From JAZDFH01 sp043808035 (GTDB lineage: Bacteria; Patescibacteriota; Minisyncoccia; UBA6257; Colwellbacteraceae): a DNA stretch of 32,852 bases. Under the pieces are notes generated by a model. It searched no databases, had not been told where the DNA came from, and saw nothing but the letters and a program-made list of their open reading frames with translations. This document shows positions 23,032 through 32,080 of the stretch, piece by piece. A program made the position numbers and the translations under genes. The first letter of the stretch is position 1. The number at the start of each line of letters is the position of its first letter. The stretch is taken from contig JAZDFH010000009.1 of NCBI GenBank assembly GCA_043808035.1, forward strand, positions 1 to 32,852, given 5' to 3'.

Positions 23032-23134
23032 ATTATTAAATTTTTAAAAAACTAATTAATTAAATAAAGAATCAGTTATTTTATAACTATACTTCTTTTT
23101 AAGATAACAATATTTCTCTTGTTTCGTCAAGTCG

Positions 23135-24373
23135 CTATTCTCGAATCACTTTCAAAAAGTTCCTTTTCCCTGACTGCAAAGTGACAAAAGTCCCTTCTTC
23201 AAGCTCCAATATGGCATGTGCATCCTCCACTATAACATCTTCTATACGCACTCCTCCTTGCTCTATCAATCGCCGTGCTTTGCTTTTACTGTCAGTGATA
23301 CCCCCATTCACAAGAATATCGATTATCACCATTCCTACCGAAGGAATAAAAAGTTCTTTCATATCGGTCGGTGTTTCTTTTCGCTGAAACACCTTTTTGA
23401 ACTCGTCCTCCGCTTTCTTCGCAGCTTTTTCTCCATAATAGATGGTTACGATCTCTCTCGCAAGACACATCTTGATATCCCGCGGATTTACATGCTTCTT
23501 TGTAAGTCGTTTTTTTATCTCTTTAATTTCATTCATCGGTACGTAAGTACAGTCGGTGAATAATTGCGGGATGTTCTCATCAGCTTGAGCCATAAGCTTG
23601 CCATACATATTATCGGCCGACTCATCAAGAAAAACACCTGTACCCAAGCTCTTCGACATCATCTTTTCTTTTGTGATCGGATTTTCAAGAAGCGTTGTGA
23701 TAAAAACGAACTTTTCTTTCTCTTTTAGCTTTCTCAAAAGTGTCCGACCCACAAGAGCATTGAACCTTTGATCATTACCGCACATTTCAATATCAACCTC
23801 AAGATGAACGCTGTCATACCCTTGCATGAGTGGATAAAAAAATTCATGCAGATATATCGGTTTTTCCTCCTTCATCCGTTTTTCGAACATGTCCCGTTCA
23901 AGCATCTGCTGCACAGTAAAGTTAGATGCAAGTTTAATGACATCTTCAAAAGTAAACTTTGAAAGCCAATCATGATTATACATAATTTTCACAGGATTCT
24001 TCTTATTGTAGAGATCTATAACAGAAGAAATTTGTTTAAGCCATGTTTTTACATTTTTCTTTACTTCCTCTCGAGACAGTTGTGTTCGAGCGGCCTCTTT
24101 GTCGGTCGGGTCTCCGATACGCGCGGTAAAATCTCCGATCAAAAATATAATCTCATGCCCGAGTTTTCGAAATCTTTCGAGAATAATGTAATTCGTAGCA
24201 TGTCCGAGATGCAATGAAGTTCCAGTAGGGTCGGTACCGATGTAAATTCGTAATTTTTTTCGAGAAAGCAAAAGCTTTTTAAGCTCCGTCTTTGACGGTA
24301 GTATTTCGGCAACGCTTCGTGAAAGAATTTCGTCGATCTGTTCTTCCTTACTTAATTTTTTTGATGACTTCAT
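23135..24373 (-). CDS. tyrS: Tyrosyl-tRNA synthetase
   Basis: A class I synthetase charging tRNA-Tyr. HIGH appears as HLGH at residues 55-58 (IGTDPTGTSLHLGHA), the tyrosine/ATP segment includes LMQGYDSVHL and CGNDQRFN, and the KMSKS motif is EKMMSKSLG. The C-terminal S4 RNA-binding domain is present (RRLIEQGGVRIEDV). The start at 24373 gives a normal N-terminus of 412 aa and overlaps the end of clpP by 26 bases; 24385 is an alternative ATG. The overlap implies translational coupling with clpP. Confidence 0.95.
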   Translation of the reverse strand: MKSSKKLSKEEQIDEILSRSVAEILPSKTELKKLLLSRKKLRIYIGTDPTGTSLHLGHATNYIILERFRKLGHEIIFLIGDFTARIGDPTDKEAARTQLSREEVKKNVKTWLKQISSVIDLYNKKNPVKIMYNHDWLSKFTFEDVIKLASNFTVQQMLERDMFEKRMKEEKPIYLHEFFYPLMQGYDSVHLEVDIEMCGNDQRFNALVGRTLLRKLKEKEKFVFITTLLENPITKEKMMSKSLGTGVFLDESADNMYGKLMAQADENIPQLFTDCTYVPMNEIKEIKKRLTKKHVNPRDIKMCLAREIVTIYYGEKAAKKAEDEFKKVFQRKETPTDMKELFIPSVGMVIIDILVNGGITDSKSKARRLIEQGGVRIEDVIVEDAHAILELEEGTFVTLQSGKRNFLKVIRE

Positions 24374-24956
24374 CGATAACGCCATATTTTTTCGCTTCTT
24401 CCGCACCAAGCCAAAAATCGCGGTCGGTGTCTTTTTCTATTTTTGCAATTGTTTGCCCTGTATTTTTAGCAAGCAATTGGGTCATTTTTTTCTTCATCTT
24501 CAAAACTTGTCGGGCAGTAATCTCAATATCAGATGCTTGTCCCTCTGCTCCCCCCATCACTTGATGTAATAAAACTTCAGCGTTTGGCAATGCAAACCGT
24601 TTATTTTTAGCTCCTGACGATAGTAAAAACGCCCCCATAGATGCAGCCATACCGACACAAATCGTTCGGACATCAGGTTTGACGTATTGGATAGTATCAT
24701 AAATTGCAAGTCCCGCACTCACTGATCCCCCAGGAGAATTAATATAAAATTCTATATCTTTTTTCGGATCTTGATTTTCAAGAAACAACATTTGAGCAAT
24801 CACCGTATTTGCGACCGCATCATTTACTGATCCACCAAGAAAAATAATCCTATCCTTCAATAATCGAGAATAAATATCATATGCTCGTTCACCATATGCG
24901 GTTTTTTCAATAACTGTTGGGATTAAATATTGATTTATTAATTCGTGTTCACTCAT
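24348..24956 (-). CDS. clpP: ATP-dependent Clp protease proteolytic subunit
   Basis: A serine protease that forms the double heptamer of ClpXP/ClpAP. The triad is complete: S106 (GMAASMGA), H131 (EVLLHQVMGG) and D180 (DTDRDFW). The INSPGGSV oxyanion region is present. Length 202 aa. No clpX is adjacent; it sits between nusA and tyrS, 51 bp after nusA. Confidence 0.97.
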   Translation of the reverse strand: MSEHELINQYLIPTVIEKTAYGERAYDIYSRLLKDRIIFLGGSVNDAVANTVIAQMLFLENQDPKKDIEFYINSPGGSVSAGLAIYDTIQYVKPDVRTICVGMAASMGAFLLSSGAKNKRFALPNAEVLLHQVMGGAEGQASDIEITARQVLKMKKKMTQLLAKNTGQTIAKIEKDTDRDFWLGAEEAKKYGVIDEVIKKIK

Positions 24957-25007
24957 TATATATATTCTATAACTCTATACGACATTTTTATTACATAAGC
25001 ACATTGC

Positions 25008-26270
25008 TTATTCATCATCGGAAACTTTCCGATAAATCGGTTTTTCTTCATCAATCACATTTATTTCCGTATGCTCTTCGCCATCTCCATCATCAAACTT
25101 TTCCGCTGAAGCAATACCTCCTTCTTGCGACTCTTCCGGTCTCGATTGAGAACGCACATCAATTCTCCATCCTGTCAATTTTGCCGCCAAGCGAACATTC
25201 TGCCCCCCCTTCCCAATAGCCAGACTCAATTGATCATCTGCGACAAAAACTCTTGCTTCGTGATCTTGAACAATTTTAACACCTTGTACTTTCGCGGGAG
25301 AAAGTGCATTGCTGATAAACCTTTCCGGTTCAGGAGACCATTCAATAATATCGATTTTTTCATTACCAAGTTCATTAGTGACGGTCATCACTCTTGTCCC
25401 CCTTTGGCCAACGCAGCTGCCAACAGGATCGACACCTTCAACTTCCGCATATACTGCAATTTTAGTCCGAGATCCGGGCTCTCGAGCAATTCCCTTTACC
25501 TCCACAATGCCATCGGCTATTTCAGGCACTTCCATCTCAAATAATTCGCTGATAAAACATGGATGTGCCCGAGAAAGAAGCACTCCCATTGCACGACCTG
25601 TCTCTGTTTGGACGGAAGATACATAAAACCGCAATCGTTCGCCGATACGATAATGTTCGCCGGGAATCGATTCGTTGTAAAACATTACTCCCATTGCACG
25701 ACCAAGATCAATAAAAACGTTACCTCGTTCTACTCGTTGTACAACTCCACTGACAATCTTACCTTCTCTATCTTTGAATTCCAAAGCGACCGAATCTCGT
25801 TCCGCTTCGCGCAGCTTTTGCAAAATAACTTGTTTCGCTGTCTGCGCAGCAATCCGTCCGAAATCGGTATACTCCGGTAACGGAGTAATAATCTCACCGC
25901 CGACCTCAATATCCGCTTGAATCTTTTGCGCTTCATCAATAAATATGTGGCGTTCCTGATTATATCGCGGAAGCAAATGAGCTTCCTCTCCCTGCGCCTG
26001 CTCTTTTTCTTTTTCCTCTGTTTTTTCTTCGTCTTGCTCTTCTTCAACCCTGCGAACTATCGTATCATCGACAACCTCTTTAATCCTCGTAAACTTTAGC
26101 TCTCCCGTCTTTGCATCAAGTCGTGCTCGAATAAGTGCTCCTTTCTCGCTATACTCCTTCTTGTACGCGGCAGCAAGTGCTGTTTCAATCGCATCATAAA
26201 CACGCTCTAATTGAATACCTTTTTCTTCTACGATTTGATTAACTGTTTGAATTAATGTTTTAAGATCCAT
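25008..26270 (-). CDS. nusA: Transcription factor NusA
   Basis: A transcription elongation, pausing and termination factor. The N-terminal domain (1-155) binds RNA polymerase; the S1 domain (about 165-230) begins GKIVSGVVQRVERGNVFIDLG; two KH domains follow with PVGSCVGQRGTRV and LSLAIGKGGQNVRLAAKLTGW. Residues 75-96 are an acidic insert rich in Glu and Lys within the N-terminal domain, not seen in typical NusA. The C-terminal acidic repeats of E. coli are absent; a short Glu-rich tail ends the protein. It matters here because intrinsic terminators and attenuators are numerous in the window. Confidence 0.96.
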   Translation of the reverse strand: MDLKTLIQTVNQIVEEKGIQLERVYDAIETALAAAYKKEYSEKGALIRARLDAKTGELKFTRIKEVVDDTIVRRVEEEQDEEKTEEKEKEQAQGEEAHLLPRYNQERHIFIDEAQKIQADIEVGGEIITPLPEYTDFGRIAAQTAKQVILQKLREAERDSVALEFKDREGKIVSGVVQRVERGNVFIDLGRAMGVMFYNESIPGEHYRIGERLRFYVSSVQTETGRAMGVLLSRAHPCFISELFEMEVPEIADGIVEVKGIAREPGSRTKIAVYAEVEGVDPVGSCVGQRGTRVMTVTNELGNEKIDIIEWSPEPERFISNALSPAKVQGVKIVQDHEARVFVADDQLSLAIGKGGQNVRLAAKLTGWRIDVRSQSRPEESQEGGIASAEKFDDGDGEEHTEINVIDEEKPIYRKVSDDE

Positions 26271-26300
26271 AGTAAGTATGTTGTTATTTAATTTATTAAC

Positions 26301-26331
26301 GTTTTAAAAGGCCCGTTTTTATGACGGACCT
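26301..26331 (-). terminator. Probable terminator after membrane protein gene
   Basis: On the minus strand AGGTCCG and CGGGCCT pair with one mismatch, followed by TTTT. It would separate the gene ending at 26401 from nusA. Confidence 0.55.
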
Positions 26332-26400
26332 TACTTATAATAAAGTATATGCAATTTTCAGGTAAAAATCAATATCTTTGCATACGACCCGTCATCACAC

Positions 26401-27693
26401 CTATCTCACAAATGGCGCAATAGCCTTGAAACCTGAATAAGAAGTACTCACGATGACATAATTACCATGCCATCCATAATTAAATGATGATCCTTTTGTA
26501 GGATAAGTCTTATATCGACTCTCTTCCAAAATACTACCATTTTTAAATTCAACCTGTGCTGTTCTGGGAGGAATCACAAAAAAGTTTTCAAGATTATTTG
26601 TATTTTCAAACATTTGTGCTACATCGTCACGTGACGCTTCGTCGGATAACTCAAAGATATATCCGGACCATGCACCATTTTCATCATAATAAACAAACCC
26701 TGTAAAATCGTTTTTAAACATACTGACAATCATACTACGATCAATGGTCGGTAACATAACCGAAAGGAAATCATGTGCACTCATCGATGATTCTCCTTGT
26801 AAAAATGTAACCTCTTGAATAACATCGTTTGTTTGATTTCCTTCCACCAATACATTCAATGCCCCCTTGATTTCTCCCAAATTTACGTTTGAGACGACAA
26901 CCGTTCCTTGTAAATCGGCAGGACGCGACACATCGAAAAAACTGGTATGTTGAAATACGGGAGTAGAGGGTTCTATCATCGGGGGCTCCTGTTCCTGTTG
27001 CGGAATAGAAACTTCCGTTTCCGGAACTTCGTGCGGCTTTAAAAGCGGAACAATAAGAAAATAACCAACAAGAGCGCCTACAACGATAAAAGCCCCAACT
27101 CCAACTATAATTTTTATAAAATGTTCTTTTCTTTCAGGATCTTGTTCTTTCGAAACAGGCGTTTCCGTTATATGTGGCTCAAAAATTTTTTCCTCATTAT
27201 TATGGAGCTCCGTCGGCCGAAACTTCTCGGGTTCTGTTGGCACACCTCCTCCTTCCTTTAATGCATCCATATCACTGGACATCGTTCTGATACTAATATC
27301 TTGTTCAGGAGGAGCAGGAACGTCATCACGAGATTCTTCATTATTAAGAGGAGATGTTGATGCTTGTTCAGCTACAGTCGACGATGGAGATACTACACTA
27401 CTTTCCTCTTCTGCTTGTTTTTTCTGCACAGAAGCAAATTCTTGAGGTAACGGCGACACGGATTGTTGAGACACAACAGCAGCCTCTACAGGTTGAGAAG
27501 AAACAAAATCTTCTTTCCCTTCCTCATCATCTTTGACAGGAATATCTTTTAGTGAGGGAAGCTCTGTCTGCGACGTTTGATATCCACTATCGGCAATGCT
27601 TGCCGACTGTACGGTTTCTTTTTGTTCACTTTTATCCGCTCCCGGCATAGGGGCTGGACCCATACTACCAAGAGAAGATTGTTTTTCGTCCAT
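26401..27693 (-). CDS. Bitopic membrane protein with disordered N-terminus, unknown
   Basis: A 430-aa protein. Residues 1-195 are low complexity, rich in Ser, Pro, Glu and Gln, and look disordered. One membrane helix follows (KIIVGVGAFIVVGALVGYF), then a Pro/Glu linker and a folded domain of about 165 residues with mixed strands (TSFFDVSRPADLQGT to YSGFKAIAPFVR). I know of proteins of this layout in CPR genomes but not of a function. The ATG at 27693 is chosen because an extended -10 (TGCTATAAT) ends 6 bases before it, making the transcript leaderless; a longer frame to 27729 would overlap the promoter. Confidence 0.75.
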   Translation of the reverse strand: MDEKQSSLGSMGPAPMPGADKSEQKETVQSASIADSGYQTSQTELPSLKDIPVKDDEEGKEDFVSSQPVEAAVVSQQSVSPLPQEFASVQKKQAEEESSVVSPSSTVAEQASTSPLNNEESRDDVPAPPEQDISIRTMSSDMDALKEGGGVPTEPEKFRPTELHNNEEKIFEPHITETPVSKEQDPERKEHFIKIIVGVGAFIVVGALVGYFLIVPLLKPHEVPETEVSIPQQEQEPPMIEPSTPVFQHTSFFDVSRPADLQGTVVVSNVNLGEIKGALNVLVEGNQTNDVIQEVTFLQGESSMSAHDFLSVMLPTIDRSMIVSMFKNDFTGFVYYDENGAWSGYIFELSDEASRDDVAQMFENTNNLENFFVIPPRTAQVEFKNGSILEESRYKTYPTKGSSFNYGWHGNYVIVSTSYSGFKAIAPFVR

Positions 27694-27699
27694 ATTTGT

Positions 27700-27708
27700 A
27701 TTATAGCA
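27700..27708 (-). promoter_or_regulatory. Extended -10 promoter of a leaderless transcript
   Basis: TGCTATAAT on the minus strand (27708-27700). The usual 7-base distance puts the start of transcription on the A of the ATG at 27693. Confidence 0.7.
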
Positions 27709-27820
27709 TGTAAGAAAACCTTCCTTCATGTGGATAACCTGTGCACTTTTCTTTTTAAGAAGAAAAATAAACGATAAAATATAGATTTTTGTCGCATACT
27801 ATTAAAATAGAGTCTCAAAA

Positions 27821-27848
27821 AAACAGCTCGATGGTGATCGAGCTGTTT
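27821..27848 (-). terminator. Intrinsic terminator after pnp
   Basis: AAACAGCTCGAT and ATCGAGCTGTTT form a perfect 12-bp stem with loop of 4; minus-strand product ends TTTTTTT. Confidence 0.93.
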
Positions 27849-27877
27849 TTAAACCTATTTACCAGTTTATATCTTCA

Positions 27878-29980
27878 TTAATCCTCCGTAACTTGTTTAA
27901 GAGATAATGATGTTTTCCCATTTTCCACTTTCAATATTTTTACTCGCACCATATCTCCTTCTTTCACCACGTCACGCACATTTTTCACAAATCCTTCTCT
28001 CAATTCAGAAACATGTATCATGCCACTCTTGCCGCCCGCAAATTCAACAATTGCTCCAAACTCAAGAATCTTTACAACACTACCTTCAACAATCTCTCCT
28101 TCTTCAAAATCATGTGTTATCGCCTCTATAATCGTACGTGCCTTTTCCGCTTTACCTATGTCTTGTGCAGAGATAAAGACAGACCCATCCTCTTCAATGT
28201 CAATCGTGATAACTCCAGTCTCTTCGATAATACCGTTGATAACTTTCCCTCCCGATCCGATAACTTCTCCTATTCTTGAAGGATCAATTTTTATACAAAT
28301 GATTTTTGGAGCAAACGGTGAAAGTTCCTTTCTCGGCATACTGATGACACTATCCATTTTTTCAAGAATATGAAGCCGTGCTTCTCTCGCCTGCTCAAGC
28401 CCTTCTCGAAGCATCGAAATGGTAATACCTTCAACCTTGACATCCATCTGAATGGCATTTACTCCGTCTCGTGTTCCTGCAACTTTGAAATCCATATCTC
28501 CATAATGATCTTCCGGCCCTTGAATATCCGTCAATATTTTATATGCGCCATCTGATCCAATGATAATCCCCATCGCAATTCCTGCGACTTGTTTTTTTAT
28601 TGGGACGCCCGCATCCATTAATGCGATACTACTCGCGCATACGGTTGCCATAGACGAAGATCCGTTTGATGATAAAATTTCCGAAACAATCCGAATCGTA
28701 TACGGAAATTCCTCTTTCTCCGGAAGCATTGGTCGCAACGCCTTCTCCGCAAGAGCACCATGTCCAATCTCACGTCTCCCCGGTCCACGCAATGGGCGCA
28801 CTTCACCAACCGAAAACGGTGGAAAATTGTAATGCAACATAAATCGCCTTTTTCCTGAAAATTCAATCGTCTCGACAAGTTGCTGCCCTTCGGGAGGAGC
28901 AAGAGTTATCACACAAAGAGACTGCGTCTTCCCTCTCATAAAAAGACCTGATCCATGCACACGAGGGAGAATACCTGTTTCTATATACAAATCTCTTACT
29001 TCATTTATTTTTCTTTCATCAACTCGCCGTTCTTTCTCTAAAACATTCTTATGCATCACATCGTTTACAACATCCTCGAACACTGCGATAGCAAGTCCTA
29101 TATCTTTCCCCGCATATCCATACGTATCTTCCAAATGCGTTTTTAATGTTTGTGAAAGATGGGCCATGCGTTCATCTCGTTCGGTTTTATCCTTAACAAA
29201 AAGAGCCCCTTCAATCGTATTCGCCACAAATTCATATACTCGCTTTTTGAGAGTATCATCGGCCTCACTTAATGTTACACTGGCTTTCTGTTTCCCAATT
29301 TCGGCAGCAATGTTATTTTGAAACACATTGATTTTCTCAATTTCTTCAGAAGCTTTCTCAAACGCAACGATAACATCAGCCTCCGCAGCTTCTTTGCCAC
29401 CCAATTCAATCATATTTACCTTACCATGCGCTCCCGCCACAAATGTTTCGAATTCAAATTCTCCAGCCAATTCGCTGACTTTCGGATTAACAATAAACTC
29501 ATCACCCTTTTTTGCGATACGTACTCCTGATGCCGGACCATTCCATGGAATGTTCGAAATCAAAAGAGCCGTAGAAGCGGTTACAAGAGCGACAAAGTCG
29601 GGATCGTTCTCTTCGTCGAATGAAAGAACGGTGGAAATAACTTGAATACCTCTGCGTATTCGTCCATCAAAAAGCGGACGAATGACTCTATCGATAATTC
29701 TACCTGAAAGGATGGCCTCGTCCGACGGTCTTCCTTCTCGACGCATAAACCGACTCCCTAACATTTTTCCAACCGCATAAAATTTTTCTTCGTAGTCAAC
29801 AACGAGAGGTAAATAATCCCTATCTTCATCTCTGTTATTCATAACAACTGTCGCTAAAACAGTAGTGTCACCATATCTGCCGATAACAGCAGCATTGGCC
29901 TGCTCCGCTATTTTTGAGACCTCAATCGTCAACGTACGTCCCGCGACGTCGGTACTGAATAATTTTCGTTCTATATCCAT
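27878..29980 (-). CDS. pnp: Polynucleotide phosphorylase
   Basis: A phosphorolytic 3'-5' exoribonuclease. Two RNase PH domains are present (first with VAGRTLTIEV and RYGDTTVLATVV; second with GSGLFMRGKTQSL and the catalytic-site MDFKVAGTRDGVNAIQMD), joined by an all-helical linker, then a KH domain (IGEVIGSGGKVINGI) and an S1 domain at the end (GEIVEGSVVKILEFGAIVEF). Length from ATG 29980 is 700 aa, typical; the frame is open to 30052 but those residues are not PNPase-like. It lies downstream of the second NYN gene and rpsO; rpsO-pnp linkage is the classical order, here with a NYN gene between. Confidence 0.97.
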   Translation of the reverse strand: MDIERKLFSTDVAGRTLTIEVSKIAEQANAAVIGRYGDTTVLATVVMNNRDEDRDYLPLVVDYEEKFYAVGKMLGSRFMRREGRPSDEAILSGRIIDRVIRPLFDGRIRRGIQVISTVLSFDEENDPDFVALVTASTALLISNIPWNGPASGVRIAKKGDEFIVNPKVSELAGEFEFETFVAGAHGKVNMIELGGKEAAEADVIVAFEKASEEIEKINVFQNNIAAEIGKQKASVTLSEADDTLKKRVYEFVANTIEGALFVKDKTERDERMAHLSQTLKTHLEDTYGYAGKDIGLAIAVFEDVVNDVMHKNVLEKERRVDERKINEVRDLYIETGILPRVHGSGLFMRGKTQSLCVITLAPPEGQQLVETIEFSGKRRFMLHYNFPPFSVGEVRPLRGPGRREIGHGALAEKALRPMLPEKEEFPYTIRIVSEILSSNGSSSMATVCASSIALMDAGVPIKKQVAGIAMGIIIGSDGAYKILTDIQGPEDHYGDMDFKVAGTRDGVNAIQMDVKVEGITISMLREGLEQAREARLHILEKMDSVISMPRKELSPFAPKIICIKIDPSRIGEVIGSGGKVINGIIEETGVITIDIEEDGSVFISAQDIGKAEKARTIIEAITHDFEEGEIVEGSVVKILEFGAIVEFAGGKSGMIHVSELREGFVKNVRDVVKEGDMVRVKILKVENGKTSLSLKQVTED

Positions 29981-30097
29981 ATCTATTGATGTGCACACGA
30001 AAGAAGAATAATCGAATTTTTGTGAATACATCCGTGTTATACACCGATACATTCACAAAAAAATTCGTTATTCATATACAATCTCGCGTGCGTATTA

Positions 30098-30631
30098 TTA
30101 TGACCTTTTTTTTACTTTTCTTGTTGACCTGAAAACAACACTCGGATGAAGGTCCAGATCGAAAAAACCATCAACCGTTTCCCGTAATTTACTTGATGTC
30201 GTCTTACCAAATGCAGCAGCCTCGACACCACGTCCCAACCCCCATTTAAGATACTCCACAAGAGGAACAAAATCACCATCTCCTGTGACTAAGATGATAA
30301 TATCAAGAAGAGAGGCCATGCGAATAGCATCAACCGCCATTCCAACATCCCAATCGGCCTTCTTTACTCCGCTTTGAAAAACTTGGATATCTTTCATTCG
30401 AAGCTCAATGCCCGCTTTCCCAAGCGCATCGAAAAAACTATCTTCTCCCGTTTCAGGGCTGCTTTTCACAACATATCCAAGTGCACGAACCAATTTTCTT
30501 CCCATAATAAGCTCTTTTATAAGAGCTTCATAATTAACACGCGCTCCGTATAAATTCTTTGCGGAGTGGTATAAATTCTGCACATCGATAAAAATACCGA
30601 CGCGCTGTTCCTTATATGGAATAATTGCCAT
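30098..30631 (-). CDS. NYN domain protein (LabA/DUF88-like), second copy
   Basis: A 177-aa paralogue of the protein at 22507. The same sites are kept: D16 and N19 in IFIDVQNLYHSAKN, ADWDVGMAVDAI and TGDGDFVPLVEYL. The C-terminus is basic (RSTRKVKKRS), suiting RNA contact. Its ATG overlaps the rpsO stop (TAATG), so it is translated in a coupled manner with ribosomal protein S15 and followed by pnp. That setting, between S15 and an exoribonuclease, supports a role in RNA turnover or ribosome-related RNA processing (inference). Confidence 0.88.
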   Translation of the reverse strand: MAIIPYKEQRVGIFIDVQNLYHSAKNLYGARVNYEALIKELIMGRKLVRALGYVVKSSPETGEDSFFDALGKAGIELRMKDIQVFQSGVKKADWDVGMAVDAIRMASLLDIIILVTGDGDFVPLVEYLKWGLGRGVEAAAFGKTTSSKLRETVDGFFDLDLHPSVVFRSTRKVKKRS

Positions 30632-30897
30632 TATTTTTTGAGTCCAAGCTTCTTTATCACTTCAGTGTATTGTTCAGGAGAGTCTACTGAAAGATAGTTA
30701 AGCAATTTCCGTCTCTGACTTACCATTCCCAACAATCCTCTTCGAGAATGGTTATCTTTTGGATTCTTCTTAAGATGACCCGCTAATTCTTCGATGCGTT
30801 CTGTAAGAAGGGCAACTTGAACATCCGCCGATCCTGTATCGGTTTCGTGTGTTTTAAATTTTTCGATGACAGCTTTCTTTATATTAGCTTCCAACAT
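30631..30897 (-). CDS. rpsO: Ribosomal protein S15
   Basis: A small-subunit protein binding the central domain of 16S rRNA. The family signature is clear: FKTHETDTGSADVQVALLTERI, KNPKDNHSRRGLLGMVSQRRKLL and YTEVIKKLGLK. Length 88 aa. First gene of the rpsO-NYN-pnp run on the minus strand, divergent from the recombinase gene. Confidence 0.97.
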   Translation of the reverse strand: MLEANIKKAVIEKFKTHETDTGSADVQVALLTERIEELAGHLKKNPKDNHSRRGLLGMVSQRRKLLNYLSVDSPEQYTEVIKKLGLKK

Positions 30898-30991
30898 GTT
30901 TTGATGTTAACAGCTTTTAGCTTAAAAGTCAAAACATTGCTTTTTTTAAAGCCATCACACTCTTTTTGTCGCAAAATATATATTATTCATA

Positions 30992-30997
30992 TATAAT
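30992..30997 (+). promoter_or_regulatory. -10 element of recombinase gene
   Basis: TATAAT 13 bases before the ATG at 31011; predicted leader of about 7 nt, with no Shine-Dalgarno. Confidence 0.5.
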
Positions 30998-31010
30998 GTA
31001 AAAAAGTATA

Positions 31011-31910
31011 ATGGAATCTATACATTCTCTCATACAAGAATTTCTTGATTATCTCGTTATCGAACGCAATCGCTCTCCAAAAACAAGAGAAAATTATCGT
31101 CGTTGTCTGGAACGGTTTGTTTCGATAACTAAAATATCCTTTTCAAAAGACATTACGGAAGGGACAGTCCGAGCTTTTCGCATTAAAATGTCAGAAAGAA
31201 CCCCATCGCTATCAAAACGAACACAAGCATATTACGTAATTGTAATCCGCAGTTTTCTAAAATATCTTGCCAAAAGAGGTATACGAACAATGGCAGCGGA
31301 AAAAATCGATCTACCTAAATTGCCCGAACGACATATTTCCATCATCGAATACAATGATCTGGAGCGTCTCCTTGACGCTCCGAAAGGAACGGATATCCGC
31401 ACTTTCCGAGATAAAGCCATACTTGAAACACTTTTTTCAACAGGACTACGTATTTCCGAACTATGCGCGCTTGATCGTTATACAAATCTTGACAGAAACG
31501 AAATATCAATACGAGGTAAAGGTGGTGTCATTCGAGTCATTTTCTTTTCTGAACGAGCAAAAACGGCTATCAAAAACTATCTCGATAAACGTGTCGACAT
31601 GGAAGAAGCGATGTTTATAAGTCTTTCAAAAGGAAACAAACCAAAAGTCATCGGGCGAATTATTCCTCGCGCAATACAACGTCTCGTAACACATTATGCG
31701 CGTGCCGCCGGAATTCCGGACCATGTGACGCCACATCAACTACGTCATCAATTCGCAACCGACTTACTGATGAACGGCGCAGATCTGCGGTCTGTTCAAG
31801 AACTTTTGGGACATGCAAACATCGCAACAACGCAGGTTTATACACACCTTACCAACAAACACTTAAAAGAAGTACATCAGACCTTTCATAGGAAAAAGGG
31901 GGGGATATGA
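31011..31910 (+). CDS. Xer-type tyrosine recombinase
   Basis: A site-specific recombinase of 299 aa. The N-terminal SAM-like core-binding domain (1-95) contains RNRSPKTRENYRR. All catalytic residues are present: R147 (TGLRISEL), K170 (GKGG), H242 and R245 (HQLRH), H268 (LGHANIATTQ) and nucleophile Y277 (VYTH). The look is XerC/XerD-like, so chromosome dimer resolution is the likely job; no att site or mobile cargo is seen nearby. It is monocistronic with a strong terminator. Confidence 0.9.
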   Translation: MESIHSLIQEFLDYLVIERNRSPKTRENYRRCLERFVSITKISFSKDITEGTVRAFRIKMSERTPSLSKRTQAYYVIVIRSFLKYLAKRGIRTMAAEKIDLPKLPERHISIIEYNDLERLLDAPKGTDIRTFRDKAILETLFSTGLRISELCALDRYTNLDRNEISIRGKGGVIRVIFFSERAKTAIKNYLDKRVDMEEAMFISLSKGNKPKVIGRIIPRAIQRLVTHYARAAGIPDHVTPHQLRHQFATDLLMNGADLRSVQELLGHANIATTQVYTHLTNKHLKEVHQTFHRKKGGI

Positions 31911-31938
31911 ATCAGGAATATGGAATAATGAATCATGT

Positions 31939-31984
31939 AGAAAAGAAGGAGAAACGAGTTTCGTTTCTCCTTCTTTTCTTTTTA
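31939..31984 (+). terminator. Strong intrinsic terminator after recombinase gene
   Basis: A perfect 19-bp stem: 31939-31957 with 31961-31979, loop GTT, followed by TTTTT. Confidence 0.93.
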
Positions 31985-32051
31985 TTAAAAATTCTTGATT
32001 CTAGCTTCATGTTTAATAATTCAAATTGTTTTCCTGTTGATATTTTAATGA

Positions 32052-32072
32052 TATACTTTTATTAAAAGTATA
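32052..32072 (+). promoter_or_regulatory. Palindrome just upstream of right-end sensor gene
   Basis: TATACTTTT-ATT-AAAAGTATA, a 9-bp inverted repeat ending 8 bases before the ATG at 32081. It could be an operator or a 5' hairpin. The left paralogue lacks it. Confidence 0.45.
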
Positions 32073-32080
32073 CACGACAT

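Noticed and set aside
31011..31910. Integrase of a mobile element
   Set aside because: No att repeats, tRNA target, or cargo genes lie near; complete Xer-like motifs and a monocistronic setting favour a housekeeping recombinase.
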